A DNA stretch of 64,000 bases from Lentzea fradiae (GCF_900100955.1 NZ_FNCC01000012.1:124001-188000), one strand, 5' to 3'. Positions 17,211 to 25,679 are shown, counted from the first letter of the stretch. Numbers and translations: made by a program. Notes: generated by a model from the letters alone, not told the origin.

Positions 17211-18383
17211 GTGCACGAGACGACAATCGCCATCATCCAGCTCGGCGCGGTCTTCTTCGGTCTCGGACTTCTGGGCCGCGTCGCACGGAGGGTGGGCATC
17301 TCGCCGATCCCTCTCTACCTCATCGGCGGCCTCTGCTTCGGCGCGGGCGGGTTCGTCCCGCTGCACGGAATCGAGGAGTTCTCACACCTCGCCAGTGAGA
17401 TCGGCGTGGTGCTGCTCCTGCTGCTGCTCGGCCTGGAGTACTCGGCGGCCGAGCTGACCACGGGCCTGAAGCGCTCGTGGATGGCGGGAGTGCTCGACCT
17501 GGTGCTGAACGCGGCACCGGGCGCCATCGCGGCCTTGCTGCTCGGCTGGGGCATGGTCGGCGCGCTCGCGATGGCGGGCGTCACCTACATCTCGTCGTCC
17601 GGCATCGTCGCGAAGGTCCTCGGCGACCTGGGCCGGCTGGGCAACCGCGAGACGCCGGTGATCCTGTCGGTCCTGGTGTTCGAGGACCTGGCGATGGCCG
17701 TGTACCTGCCGGTGCTCACGGCCGTGCTGTCGGGCGTGAGCTTCCTCGGCGGTCTCACGTCGGTCGGCATCTCGCTGCTCGCCATCACCGTCGTGCTCGT
17801 GGTGGCCCTGAAGTACGGGCGGATCATCTCGGCCGTTGTGGACAGTCCCGACCACGAGGTGTTCCTGCTCAAGCTGCTCGGCTCGGCCCTGCTGGTCGCG
17901 GGCATCGCCTCGCAGCTGCAGGTGTCGGCGGCGGTCGGCGCGTTCCTGCTCGGCATCGCGATCTCCGGCTCGACGGCGGAGAACGCGACGCGCCTGCTGG
18001 AGCCGCTGCGCGACCTGTTCGCCGCGATGTTCTTCGTGGTGTTCGGCCTGAACACCGACCCGCGCACCATCCCGCCGGTCCTCGGGATCGCGGTGGCGCT
18101 GGCGGTCGTCACGACGGTCACGAAGATCGTCACCGGCTGGTGGGCGGCACGCCGTCAGGGCATCGGCAAGATGGGACGCATGCGTGCCGGTGTGGCGCTC
18201 GTGGCGCGCGGGGAGTTCTCCATCGTCATCGCCGGTCTCGCCGTGGCGTCCGGCCAGGTGGACGGACAGCTGGCCGCCTTGGCTACCGCTTACGTGCTTT
18301 TGATGGCCGTTCTCGGGCCGATCGTGTCCAAGTACGTTGAGCCGATCGGTGAATTCTTCCAACGGAGACGGCAGATGGCCTGA
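17211..18383 (+). CDS. khtU: K+/H+ antiporter membrane subunit, CPA2 (KhtU/KefB-like)
   Basis: A 390-residue integral membrane protein with about twelve transmembrane segments and no cytosolic RCK domain of its own, consistent with a separate regulatory subunit encoded just upstream. Conserved features include LLLLLLGLE, the FEDLAMAVYLP helix with the acidic pair that carries protons in CPA2 exchangers, and RGEFSIVIAGLA near the C-terminus. Predicted role is K+ (or Na+) efflux in exchange for protons, for pH or turgor control. Confidence 0.92.
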   Translation: MHETTIAIIQLGAVFFGLGLLGRVARRVGISPIPLYLIGGLCFGAGGFVPLHGIEEFSHLASEIGVVLLLLLLGLEYSAAELTTGLKRSWMAGVLDLVLNAAPGAIAALLLGWGMVGALAMAGVTYISSSGIVAKVLGDLGRLGNRETPVILSVLVFEDLAMAVYLPVLTAVLSGVSFLGGLTSVGISLLAITVVLVVALKYGRIISAVVDSPDHEVFLLKLLGSALLVAGIASQLQVSAAVGAFLLGIAISGSTAENATRLLEPLRDLFAAMFFVVFGLNTDPRTIPPVLGIAVALAVVTTVTKIVTGWWAARRQGIGKMGRMRAGVALVARGEFSIVIAGLAVASGQVDGQLAALATAYVLLMAVLGPIVSKYVEPIGEFFQRRRQMA

Positions 18384-18443
18384 AACAACCGCCCCGATGT
18401 GACGACTCTCTAGTAAGGGCTATCGGAGAGTAGGGGGCCAGCC

Positions 18444-19595
18444 ATGACCGAACCCGCGGAAGTGGAGACCACGGGCCGTTTCCTGGTGCTGTTGCAGGAG
18501 GACGCGGTCGACGAAGGGGTGGCCGAGCTCGGCGCGATCGCCGGGTTCGACCCGAACAGCGGTGACCTGGACACCGAGCAGGTGCAGGTGTTCCCCGAGC
18601 TGGGCGTCGCGGTCGTGACCGCGGACCCGAACGTTCTCAGGGAGCTGAACGGCGCCGCGGAAGGCACCGGCCCGGTTCAGATCGTGGAGCCCGAACGCGT
18701 CGTGCACGCGTTCGCGGCCCCGGTGGAGGAGCTGGAGCCGTCCGCCGACGAGTCGGTGACGACGTGGGGCCTGCAGGCGGTGGGCGCGGACGTCAGCACG
18801 GCCACCGGCAAGGGCATCAAGGTCGCCGTGCTCGACACCGGCTGGGAGCAGAACCACCCGGACTTCACCGGCAGGGCCATCACGACGCAGTCGTTCATCA
18901 CGGGCGAGAGCGTGCAGGACGGCCACGGCCACGGCACGCACTGCATCGGCACGGCGTGCGGCCCGCGCAAGCCGTCCACGCTGCCCGGCTACGGCGTCGC
19001 GTACGAGGCGGAGATCTTCGCGGGCAAGGTCCTGTCGAACGCGGGCTCCGGCTCCGACGGCGGCATCCTGGCGGGCATCGACTGGGCCGTGGCGAACGGC
19101 TGCGCCATCATCTCGATGTCGCTGGGCGCCGACGTCCCGGCGGGCACGCCGTACTCGCAGATCTACGAGACGGTCGCCCAGCGCGCCCTGGCGAAGGGCA
19201 CGCTCATCATCGCCGCCGCGGGCAACGCCTCGTCCCGCCCGGGCCGGGTGGCCCCGGTGGGCCACCCGGCCCGCTGCCCGAGCATCATCGCGGTGGCCGC
19301 CATCGACGTGAACCGGGCCATCGCCTCGTTCTCGTCGGGCACCGTCGACAAGATCGGCCAGATCGACGTGGCGGCCCCCGGCGTGGACGTCTACTCGTCG
19401 TTCAAGCTCCCGGAGAAGTACCGCCGCCTGCGAGGCACGTCGATGGCGACCCCGCACGTCTCGGGCGTGGCGGCCCTGATCGCCGAGAAGACCGGCGCCA
19501 GGGGCCACGAGCTGTGGTCGCGCCTGGCCTCCACGGCCCTGCGCCTGCCACTGCCGTCCACCGACATCGGCGGCGGGCTAGTCCAGGCGCCATGA
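18444..19595 (+). CDS. S8 family serine protease without signal peptide
   Basis: A 383-residue subtilase. The triad is complete: Asp131 in VLDTGW, His163 in GHGHGTH, Ser333 in GTSMATPH, with oxyanion Asn261 in AAAGN. Residues 1-105 form an N-terminal region that may act as an internal propeptide. There is no signal peptide, Tat motif or membrane anchor, so a cytoplasmic role or non-classical export is implied. ATG at 18444 after AGGGGGCC. The stop overlaps the next start as ATGA, tying it to a small protein that resembles a subtilase propeptide. Confidence 0.92.
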   Translation: MTEPAEVETTGRFLVLLQEDAVDEGVAELGAIAGFDPNSGDLDTEQVQVFPELGVAVVTADPNVLRELNGAAEGTGPVQIVEPERVVHAFAAPVEELEPSADESVTTWGLQAVGADVSTATGKGIKVAVLDTGWEQNHPDFTGRAITTQSFITGESVQDGHGHGTHCIGTACGPRKPSTLPGYGVAYEAEIFAGKVLSNAGSGSDGGILAGIDWAVANGCAIISMSLGADVPAGTPYSQIYETVAQRALAKGTLIIAAAGNASSRPGRVAPVGHPARCPSIIAVAAIDVNRAIASFSSGTVDKIGQIDVAAPGVDVYSSFKLPEKYRRLRGTSMATPHVSGVAALIAEKTGARGHELWSRLASTALRLPLPSTDIGGGLVQAP

Positions 19596-19813
19596 CCTCC
19601 TCGGTGGACCAGGTGATGGTCTCCGTGGCCGAGGGCAGCCTCCCGAAGGTCCTGAACGACCTGAGGGAGGCGGGCCTGGTCGTGGACACGGTCCTGGAGG
19701 CCCTGGGCGTCATCACCGGAACGGCGGAGGTGCGAGCCATCCCGGCCCTCCAGTCGATCCCCGGCGTGCTCGACGTCGAACGGCAGTGGCGCGTGCAGCT
19801 CCCGCCGTACTGA
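19592..19813 (+). CDS. Small propeptide-like protein coupled to the S8 protease
   Basis: A 73-residue protein with alternating strand and helix pattern: VMVSVAEGSLPKVLNDLREA, then LGVITGTAEV and IPGVLDVERQW. The closing IPGVLDVE resembles the end of subtilase I9 propeptides (…V..VE). Similar stand-alone proteins beside other proteases are often mislabelled as aldolases. The ATG lies inside the protease stop (ATGA), so it is made in step with the protease and may act in trans as its folding helper or inhibitor. That function is inference. Confidence 0.75.
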   Translation: MTSSVDQVMVSVAEGSLPKVLNDLREAGLVVDTVLEALGVITGTAEVRAIPALQSIPGVLDVERQWRVQLPPY

Positions 19814-19907
19814 CTAGGCTCTGCGTCGACCCCTTTCACCTTTGATCGAACACGTGTTCTACAATTGTGCTCGGGGTCACGTCGTTGCGCAGAGAGGAAA
19901 CCTGATC

Positions 19908-20363
19908 GTGTCGGACACGCTCACCGAGGTGCAGGCAGTCGAGACGACCGCCGTGGAGGAAACTCCCGCACCGGCCGCTGAGAAGCCCAAGGCCGAGGCC
20001 GAGGCTCCCAAGCCGGTGGAGGCACCGAAGCCGGCCGAGGCCCCCAAGGCCGAGAAGCCGAAGGCGGCCCGCACCAAGAGCACGGCGAAGAAGACCCGCA
20101 CCGTCGAGCTGACGCTCACGGTGACCGGCACCGCCGAGGGCGAGTGGCAGGCCGACCTGGTCCACGGCACGCAGCGCGTGGTGTCGGGCCTGGTGATCCC
20201 GGCCATCGCCGTGGCCAAGGCAGCGAAGGAGCTGCACGCGGACATCGCGGAGGGCATCGAAACGGTGCTCGAGGCGGCGCGCGACCAGCACCGCACCCGC
20301 ATGGAGGAGCTGGAGGCCGAGCTGGCACGGGTGAAGGCCCAGCTGGCAGAGCTCTCCGAGTAA
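19908..20363 (+). CDS. Charged Ala/Lys/Pro-rich protein, possibly DUF6319
   Basis: A 151-residue cytoplasmic protein in three parts: a low-complexity region rich in A, E, P and K (about residues 15-60), a compact segment RTVELTLTVTGTAEGEWQAD (about 65-110), and a C-terminal coiled coil with heptad leucines (MEELEAELARVKAQLAELSE). GTG start at 19908 after AGAGGAAA; an ATG at 19842 would add 22 unlikely residues. It may correspond to the actinobacterial DUF6319 family. The tail suggests oligomerisation and the lysine-rich region suggests nucleic acid contact, both inferred. Confidence 0.75.
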   Translation: MSDTLTEVQAVETTAVEETPAPAAEKPKAEAEAPKPVEAPKPAEAPKAEKPKAARTKSTAKKTRTVELTLTVTGTAEGEWQADLVHGTQRVVSGLVIPAIAVAKAAKELHADIAEGIETVLEAARDQHRTRMEELEAELARVKAQLAELSE

Positions 20364-20374
20364 GCGGTATCGCG

Positions 20375-20409
20375 AAGGGGGCGGTCCGCACGCTGCGGAC
20401 CGCCCCCTT
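20375..20409. terminator. Strong hairpin terminator
   Basis: AAGGGGGCGGTCCGCA and its complement form a 16-bp perfect stem around a 3-base loop, 11 bases after the stop of the 151-residue protein gene. A T-rich run is weak on the plus strand. Confidence 0.8.
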
Positions 20410-20437
20410 CCGTCTGCCGGAGGAAACGTAGGACTCC

Positions 20438-20486
20438 CGCGTTTCGCGCTACGGCCGCAGGGCCCCCGCGTGCACAGCGAAACGCG
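20438..20486. repeat. 10-bp inverted repeat
   Basis: CGCGTTTCGC and GCGAAACGCG flank a 29-base GC-rich centre. It lies between two convergent genes and may contribute to termination. Confidence 0.4.
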
Positions 20487-20506
20487 AAAGAGCTACACGG
20501 ACCGGA

Positions 20507-20534
20507 GAAGGGCGTCCGGCTCGGACGGCCCTTC
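20507..20534 (-). terminator. Terminator after quinone oxidoreductase gene
   Basis: GAAGGGC-GTCCG pairs with CGGAC-GCCCTTC (one bulged G) around a 3-base loop, 11 bases past the minus-strand stop at 20546. Confidence 0.65.
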
Positions 20535-20545
20535 CGGCACCGTGC

Positions 20546-21514
20546 TCAGCGGGACGGGTCGAGCAGGAGCTTGCCCGTCGTCTTCCGGGACCGGAGGTCC
20601 TCGTGGGCCTGGCGGGCCTCGGAAAGCCCGTACTCCCCGCCCGGAACGGCCTTCAACTTGCCGTCGACGACCAGCTGGAAGAGTTCCGCCATGGCCCGAT
20701 GAGCCACAGTCCCGTACTCGGCGTCCCGAACCTTCAGGGCGTGCGGCAACCACATACCCGCAACGGTCGTGGAGTGCAGCAGCAACGACCGGGGCTCAAC
20801 CGCCTGCGGCGCCTCCCGTGAGGCCATGCCATAAAACGCAAGCCGCCCGAACGGAGCCAGCGCGGCCAACGACTGGTCAGTGGTGGCCCCTCCCGTCATG
20901 TCGAGCACGACATCGACCCGACGCCCCTCGTTGGCCTCGAGCAGCGCCGCTTTCATGTCCTCGGCACGAGAGTCGATCGCGACATCCGCCCCGAGATCCA
21001 ACGCCAGCTTGCGCTTGTCATCGGACGAAGCGGTGGCGATGACCCGCCCGGCCCCCCACAACTTGGCCAGCTGCACGGCGATCGTCCCCACCCCACCAGC
21101 GGCTGCGTGGACGACGACCGACTCACCGGCCTCCAGGTGAGCGGACTTGCGGAGCAACAACCAAGCCGTGGCCCCCTGCACGATCAACGACAGCGCCGTC
21201 AGGTCGTCCACACCATCGGGAACGTCGAACGTGGCGCCGACATGCGCAAGGGCCTTCTCCGCGTACCCACCGGAACTGGTGAGCGCGACAACCCGGCGAC
21301 CATCGGAAGTCGTGCCGACGACCTCGCCTCCGGGCGTCATCGGCAGCGTCGCCTTCGCCAGGTACGAGTTCTCCGCCTGGTGCGTGTCCGCGTAGTTGAT
21401 GCCCGCACGCGAGACGTTGATCAGCACCTCGTTCTCGCCGGGGACCGGGTCGGGCAGCTCCGCCTGCTGGAGGACCTCGGGCCCGCCGAACTCGGTGATC
21501 TGGATGGCGCGCAC
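20546..21514 (-). CDS. Zinc-free quinone oxidoreductase-like MDR protein
   Basis: A 322-residue medium-chain dehydrogenase/reductase of the quinone oxidoreductase group. The N-terminal GroES-like domain has TEFGGPEVL and RAGINYADTH. The Rossmann domain has the NADPH motif HAAAGGVGTIAVQLAK. Zinc ligands of alcohol dehydrogenases are absent. The substrate is unknown; family members reduce quinones or enals with NADPH. GTG at 21514 one base after the stop of the upstream SDR gene, whose last codons (GAGGAGAAC) supply the ribosome binding site, so the two genes form an operon. Confidence 0.9.
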   Translation of the reverse strand: MRAIQITEFGGPEVLQQAELPDPVPGENEVLINVSRAGINYADTHQAENSYLAKATLPMTPGGEVVGTTSDGRRVVALTSSGGYAEKALAHVGATFDVPDGVDDLTALSLIVQGATAWLLLRKSAHLEAGESVVVHAAAGGVGTIAVQLAKLWGAGRVIATASSDDKRKLALDLGADVAIDSRAEDMKAALLEANEGRRVDVVLDMTGGATTDQSLAALAPFGRLAFYGMASREAPQAVEPRSLLLHSTTVAGMWLPHALKVRDAEYGTVAHRAMAELFQLVVDGKLKAVPGGEYGLSEARQAHEDLRSRKTTGKLLLDPSR

Positions 21515-21515
21515 G

Positions 21516-22310
21516 TCAGTTCTCCTCGATGGCGATGGACACGGCGTCCTTGCGGGCGTTCTCGATCGGCTGGCCGTCCTCGGTGCGCGGCCCCGGCGGG
21601 TTCTGGAACCGGAAGGTCTCGTACGGGCGGCCCGCCTGCACGAACGTGGCCTCTCCCGTGCCCTCACCCTCCACGATGGACATGAAGGCGTCGATCACGA
21701 CGGACACCGGGATGATCGGCACGCCGAGCTCGTCCAGGGTGCCGCGCAGCGGCGTGATGATGTCGGTGTCGGCGAACGCCGGGCACAGCACGTTGATGCG
21801 GACGTCCGGGTTGCCGCCGGCGAGCGAGCGGACCAGGCCGACGACGGCGGCCTTGTTGGCGCCGTAGACGGGGTCGCCGGGCATCGGCATGAGGCCCGCC
21901 ATCGAGGCTGTGGCGATGATCTGGCCGCCGCGCTCACGCACCTTGGGCAGGGCGTGGTGCACGCCGTACACGACGCCGTCGAGGTTGATGGCCATCGCAC
22001 GGCGGTACTTCTCGACGTCGAAGTCCTCACCGAGCGAGCACCCGGTGCCGATGCCCGCGTTCAGGAAGGCGATGTCCAGCCCTCCGAACTCGCTGACGGC
22101 CACGTCCACGGCGGCGGCCGAGTCCTCGGGCCGCGTGACGTCGCACCGCACGAAGACGCCGCCGATCTCGTCGGCGACCGCCTTGCCGCGCTCCTCGTCC
22201 ACGTCGGCGATCACGACGCTGACGCCCAGCGGGGCCAGGCGGCGGGCCGCGGCGGCACCGATGCCGTTCGCCCCTCCGGTGATGAGCGCGACCTTGCCGG
22301 TGAGTTCCAC
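21516..22310 (-). CDS. SDR family NAD(P)-dependent oxidoreductase
   Basis: A 264-residue classical short-chain dehydrogenase. Cofactor motif TGGANGIG near the N-terminus, NAG in AFLNAGIG, catalytic Ser in ATASMAG, and YGANK holding Tyr and Lys. The C-terminal ~45 residues, rich in Pro and acidic residues, are longer than in FabG and may shape the substrate site. GTG at 22310 follows GAGGAGG. First gene of a two-gene operon with the MDR reductase, divergent from the fabG-like gene at 22459 and sharing its palindromes. Confidence 0.88.
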   Translation of the reverse strand: MELTGKVALITGGANGIGAAAARRLAPLGVSVVIADVDEERGKAVADEIGGVFVRCDVTRPEDSAAAVDVAVSEFGGLDIAFLNAGIGTGCSLGEDFDVEKYRRAMAINLDGVVYGVHHALPKVRERGGQIIATASMAGLMPMPGDPVYGANKAAVVGLVRSLAGGNPDVRINVLCPAFADTDIITPLRGTLDELGVPIIPVSVVIDAFMSIVEGEGTGEATFVQAGRPYETFRFQNPPGPRTEDGQPIENARKDAVSIAIEEN

Positions 22311-22352
22311 GGGAACTGCCTCCTCGCAGCCAGGAAATCTTCGGATAACATT

Positions 22353-22364
22353 CCGACCAGTCGG
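22353..22364. promoter_or_regulatory. Palindrome CCGAC-CA-GTCGG, candidate TetR operator
   Basis: Five-base arms, extended by a further T/A on each side, in the divergent promoter between two SDR genes. The layout is typical of TetR-family operators; the TetR gene at 23656 is the nearest candidate. Unproven. Confidence 0.45.
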
Positions 22365-22414
22365 TATGGTCGTCCGCACCGCGCTGGACGTCAAGCTGGC
22401 GTATCGGTACGTTA

Positions 22415-22430
22415 CTAAGCGCTTGCTTAG
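22415..22430. promoter_or_regulatory. CTAAGC-N4-GCTTAG operator, copy 1
   Basis: A perfect 6-bp inverted repeat around GCTT, located 28 bp before the fabG-like start. The same palindrome occurs twice at 30536-30569 and once, imperfectly, at 32521. Confidence 0.7.
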
Positions 22431-22458
22431 CTCACAAACCCCCACGTAAGGAGGACCC

Positions 22459-23211
22459 GTGGCCGACAGGGTTGCGATCGTCACCGGTGCGGCTCGCGGC
22501 ATCGGCGCCGCCGTCGCGCAGCGCCTCGCCGCGGACGGCATGGCCGTCGCGTTGTTCGACCTCGACGAGCAGGGTGTGCTCGACGGCGCCGACAAGATCG
22601 TCGCGGGCGGTGGGCGCGCGCTCGGCCTCAAGGTCGACGTCGCCGACGAGGACCAGGTCAACGCCGCGGTCGCGCAGGTCGCCGAGCAGCTGGGCGCGCC
22701 GACCGTGCTGGTCAACAACGCCGGAGTGCTGCGGGACAACCTGCTGTTCAAGATGTCCTCCTCCGACTGGGACACCGTCATGAACGTGCACCTGCGCGGC
22801 GCGTTCCTGATGAGCAAGGCCGTCCAGGCGTACCAGACGAAGGAAGGCTTCGGCCGCATCGTCAACCTCAGCTCCACCTCCGCGCTCGGCAACCGCGGCC
22901 AGGCCAACTACTCCGCCGCCAAGGCCGGTCTGCAGGGCTTCACGAAGACCCTCGCGATCGAGCTCGGCAAGTTCGGCGTCACGGTCAACGCGATCGCGCC
23001 CGGTTTCATCGCCACCGAGATGACCAAGGCGACCGCCGAGCGGATGAAGATCTCGTTCGACGACTTCATCAAGGGCGCCGCCCAGGCCATCCCGGTCGCG
23101 CGCGTCGGCCAGCCCGAGGACATCGCGCACACGGCCTCGTTCCTGGTGAGCGAGGGTGCCGGGTTCGTGTCCGGCCAGGTCGTCTACGTCGCCGGCGGAC
23201 CGAAGGACTGA
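22459..23211 (+). CDS. FabG-like 3-oxoacyl reductase (SDR)
   Basis: A 250-residue classical SDR. TGAARGIG binds NADP(H); the active site shows LVNNAGV, the serine of NLSSTSALGN, and Tyr and Lys in YSAAK. It ends in SGQVVYVAGG. Expected reaction is NAD(P)H-linked interconversion of 3-oxo- and 3-hydroxyacyl thioesters. GTG at 22459 with a strong AAGGAGG. Five bases downstream lies a MaoC-type hydratase, so the pair could carry out two successive steps of fatty acyl metabolism. Confidence 0.9.
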   Translation: MADRVAIVTGAARGIGAAVAQRLAADGMAVALFDLDEQGVLDGADKIVAGGGRALGLKVDVADEDQVNAAVAQVAEQLGAPTVLVNNAGVLRDNLLFKMSSSDWDTVMNVHLRGAFLMSKAVQAYQTKEGFGRIVNLSSTSALGNRGQANYSAAKAGLQGFTKTLAIELGKFGVTVNAIAPGFIATEMTKATAERMKISFDDFIKGAAQAIPVARVGQPEDIAHTASFLVSEGAGFVSGQVVYVAGGPKD

Positions 23212-23216
23212 GGCGG

Positions 23217-23669
23217 ATGCGCGCGTTCGAGAACATCGCCGAGCTGGTCGCGGCCAAGGGCGAGCACCTCGGGTACGGCGAGTGGCACGAGGTCACGCAG
23301 GAGCAGGTCAACCTGTTCGCCGACGCGACGCTCGACCACCAGTGGATCCACATCGACGTCGAGAAGGCGAAGCAGGGCCCGTTCGGTGGCCCGGTCGCGC
23401 ACGGCTACCTGACGTTGTCGCTGGTCCCGTACCTGGTCAAGGACGTCTACACCGTCAAGAACATCAAGATGGGCGTCAACTACGGCAGCAACAAGGTGCG
23501 CTTCCCGCAGCCGGTGCTCGTGGGCGCCAAGGTGCGCGCCGGGGTCGAGCTGCTGGACGTCACCGACATCGCGCTGGGCAAGCAGCTGGTGACCAAGGTC
23601 GTCATCGAGATCGAGGGCAGCGAGAAGCCCGCGTGCGTGGCCGAGATCGTCAGCGTCATCGTGCCGTGA
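23217..23669 (+). CDS. MaoC-like (R)-specific enoyl-CoA hydratase
   Basis: A 150-residue hot-dog-fold protein. The active-site stretch FADATLDHQWIHID supplies the catalytic Asp and His, and GPFGGPVAHGYLTLSL is the following conserved loop and helix. Predicted to hydrate trans-2-enoyl-CoA to (R)-3-hydroxyacyl-CoA, which the adjacent SDR could oxidise. ATG at 23217 five bases after the SDR stop. The last 14 bases overlap the end of the convergent TetR gene. Confidence 0.9.
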   Translation: MRAFENIAELVAAKGEHLGYGEWHEVTQEQVNLFADATLDHQWIHIDVEKAKQGPFGGPVAHGYLTLSLVPYLVKDVYTVKNIKMGVNYGSNKVRFPQPVLVGAKVRAGVELLDVTDIALGKQLVTKVVIEIEGSEKPACVAEIVSVIVP

Positions 23670-24225
23670 GGCTGTGGATCAGCAGGTCCGCGTAGTACTC
23701 GGCGAGCCGCCCGGCGGGGATGTCCCCGTCCGGGCGGTACCACGTGCCCAGCTGGTGCAACGAGCCGAAGAAGTAGTACGTCGCCACGTCCGCGGGCACG
23801 TCGGAGCGGAACGTGCCGTCGCGCTGCCCCTCCTCGATGAGCCCGCGGAACTTCTCGTGGAACCGCCGCCGCTCGGCCCGCACCTCCCGCTGTTTCTCCT
23901 CGGACAGGTGGTTCATCGAGCGGAAGAACACCTTGGCGGCGTCGAAGTCCTCGATGCTCGTGACGATCACGTCGACCGCCGCCTCGCGCAAACGCTTGGT
24001 GACCGGCCCGTCCGCCGCGGCGATCTTTTCCAGGTGCTCGGTCTGCAGGCGCAGCAACCGCCCGTAGATCTCGTGCAGCAGGTCGTCCTTCGACCCGAAG
24101 TAGTGGTACATGGCGCCTTTGGTGACGCCCGCGCTTTCCACGACCTCCTGCACGGCGACCCGTTCGTAGCCCTTTTCCGCGAACAGGCGGGTGGCGGCAT
24201 CGATCAGTCTTTCAGGCACGGTCAC
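23656..24225 (-). CDS. TetR-family transcriptional regulator
   Basis: A 189-residue repressor-type protein. The N-terminal helix-turn-helix reads AATRLFAEKGYERVAVQEVV and continues AGVTKGAMYHYFGSKDDLL. The C-terminal ligand domain is all-helical. GTG at 24225 was chosen as the shortest extension containing the whole first helix; a GTG at 24219 is also possible. It is convergent with the SDR-MaoC operon and divergent from the DUF2855 gene, and may regulate either. Confidence 0.9.
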   Translation of the reverse strand: MTVPERLIDAATRLFAEKGYERVAVQEVVESAGVTKGAMYHYFGSKDDLLHEIYGRLLRLQTEHLEKIAAADGPVTKRLREAAVDVIVTSIEDFDAAKVFFRSMNHLSEEKQREVRAERRRFHEKFRGLIEEGQRDGTFRSDVPADVATYYFFGSLHQLGTWYRPDGDIPAGRLAEYYADLLIHSLTAR

Positions 24226-24264
24226 GTCCCGGAGCGTACCGCCAGAACCAGGAGATTCGAGGCA

Positions 24265-25311
24265 ATGATCAGTCGCTGGACCGTCGTCGTCGACCGCGAC
24301 GACCTGACCCGAACCGAAGTGCTGCACGACGAGCTGCCCGTGCTCTCGGACTGCGAGCTGCTGTTACGCGTGGACCTCACCGGTCTCACCGCGAACAACG
24401 TCACCTACGCCGTCGTGGGCGACCGCATCGGCTACTGGCAGTTCTTCCCGACCGATGCGAAGAACCGGGGAATCGTCCCGTTGTGGGGCTTTGCCGACGT
24501 CGTCGCCTCCACTGTGGACGCGATACCCGAGGGCACGCGCGTCTACGGCTACCTGCCGATGGCGAGCCACCTCGTCGTGCGCGCCCGGCTCACCCACGGC
24601 GGTTTCGCGGACGCGAGCGACCACCGAGCCGAGCTGCCCGCCGTGTACAACAGCTACCTCGTCACCACCCGGGACCCGGCCTACGAGGCGGAGCGGGAGG
24701 ACCTCCAGGTGCTGTACCGGCCCCTGTTCCTCACGTCGTACCTGCTCGCCGACAAGCTGGCCGAGGACGACTTCCACGGCGCCCGCACGGTCGTCGTCTC
24801 GTCCGCGTCCAGCAAGACCGCGTTCGGCACCGCGCACTGCCTGCGCGGCAAGGGCGTCCGGCTGGTGGGCCTCACCTCGCCCCGCAACGTGGAGTTCACG
24901 AAGAGCCTGGGCCTCTACGACACCGTGCTCACCTACGACGACGCCGTGGACCTCGAACCGTCGGTGTACCTGGACTTCAGCGGCTCGGCCGCGGTGCGCG
25001 AGACCCTGCACGCACGGCTCGGCGAGCAGCTGGTGAAGGACGTGTCCATCGGCCTCACGCACCAGACCTCGTCACCGGACCCGCGGTCCGAGTTCTTCTT
25101 CGCGCCGGAACAGCTGCGCAAGCGCGTCGCGGACTGGGGCGCGGACGGCTTCGCCCACCGCACGGGCGACGCGCTGAAGGCGTTCACCACCGAGGCCGCC
25201 GGATGGGTGGCCGTCACACGGCACAGCGGCCCGGACGGGCTCACGGACGTGTGGCAGTCCGTGCTGACTGGCAAGACGGACCCGGCTCACGCCGACGTGA
25301 TCACCTTCTGA
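24265..25311 (+). CDS. DUF2855 family protein, MDR-like
   Basis: A 348-residue protein that keeps the outline of a medium-chain reductase: an N-terminal GroES-like part (LTANNVTYAVVGDRIGYWQF) and a degenerate Rossmann part (VVVSSASSKTAFGTAHCL). No zinc site is present. The DUF2855 family has no established reaction. ATG at 24265 after GGAGATTCGAGG. Divergent from the TetR gene 39 bp away, a common arrangement for a repressor and its target. Its end overlaps the first DUF397 gene by 11 bases. Confidence 0.87.
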   Translation: MISRWTVVVDRDDLTRTEVLHDELPVLSDCELLLRVDLTGLTANNVTYAVVGDRIGYWQFFPTDAKNRGIVPLWGFADVVASTVDAIPEGTRVYGYLPMASHLVVRARLTHGGFADASDHRAELPAVYNSYLVTTRDPAYEAEREDLQVLYRPLFLTSYLLADKLAEDDFHGARTVVVSSASSKTAFGTAHCLRGKGVRLVGLTSPRNVEFTKSLGLYDTVLTYDDAVDLEPSVYLDFSGSAAVRETLHARLGEQLVKDVSIGLTHQTSSPDPRSEFFFAPEQLRKRVADWGADGFAHRTGDALKAFTTEAAGWVAVTRHSGPDGLTDVWQSVLTGKTDPAHADVITF

Positions 25312-25477
25312 ACAGGTCGCCCTTGGTGGCGGCCAGGAACGCTCCCCAGGCGGGCGCCGCTACGGTGGCGTCCGCCTTGCCCTTGGAGTCGCGCAGACGG
25401 GCACCGGAGCCGTCGAGGGCGACCTCAACGCAGTCGCTGTTCTCCGCACCATTGCTACGGCTGCTCTTGTGCCACAT
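25301..25477 (-). CDS. DUF397 protein
   Basis: A 58-residue DUF397 domain: MWHKSSRSNGAENSDCVEVA, RDSKG, and the C-terminal APAWGAFLAATKGDLFRR. DUF397 proteins partner with Scr1-type helix-turn-helix regulators in actinomycetes. The start lies 8 bases after the stop of a close paralogue, with GAGGTAGGAG as ribosome binding site. Third gene of the regulator-DUF397-DUF397 operon. Confidence 0.9.
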   Translation of the reverse strand: MWHKSSRSNGAENSDCVEVALDGSGARLRDSKGKADATVAAPAWGAFLAATKGDLFRR

Positions 25478-25485
25478 GCCGACTC

Positions 25486-25671
25486 CTACCTCTTGAAGAG
25501 ATCACCCTTCACCGTGGCGAGGAACGCGCCCCAAGCAGGCGCCGCGACCGTCGCGTCGGCCCTGCCCTTCGAGTCGCGGATACGAGCAGCGGAGCCGTCC
25601 AGCGCGATCTCCACGCAGTCGCCGTTGCCGCCGCCGTTGCTGCGGCTGCTCTTGCGCCACACAGCAGACAC
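25486..25671 (-). CDS. DUF397 protein
   Basis: A 61-residue DUF397 domain: VWRKSSRSNGGGNGDCVEIA, RIRDSKGRADATVAAPAWGA and a KGDLFKR end. It is very similar to the downstream copy, indicating recent duplication. GTG at 25671 sits just behind the regulator's stop, with GAGAGG upstream; earlier in-frame starts up to 25710 overlap the regulator. Confidence 0.88.
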   Translation of the reverse strand: MSAVWRKSSRSNGGGNGDCVEIALDGSAARIRDSKGRADATVAAPAWGAFLATVKGDLFKR

Positions 25672-25679
25672 GTCGATCC

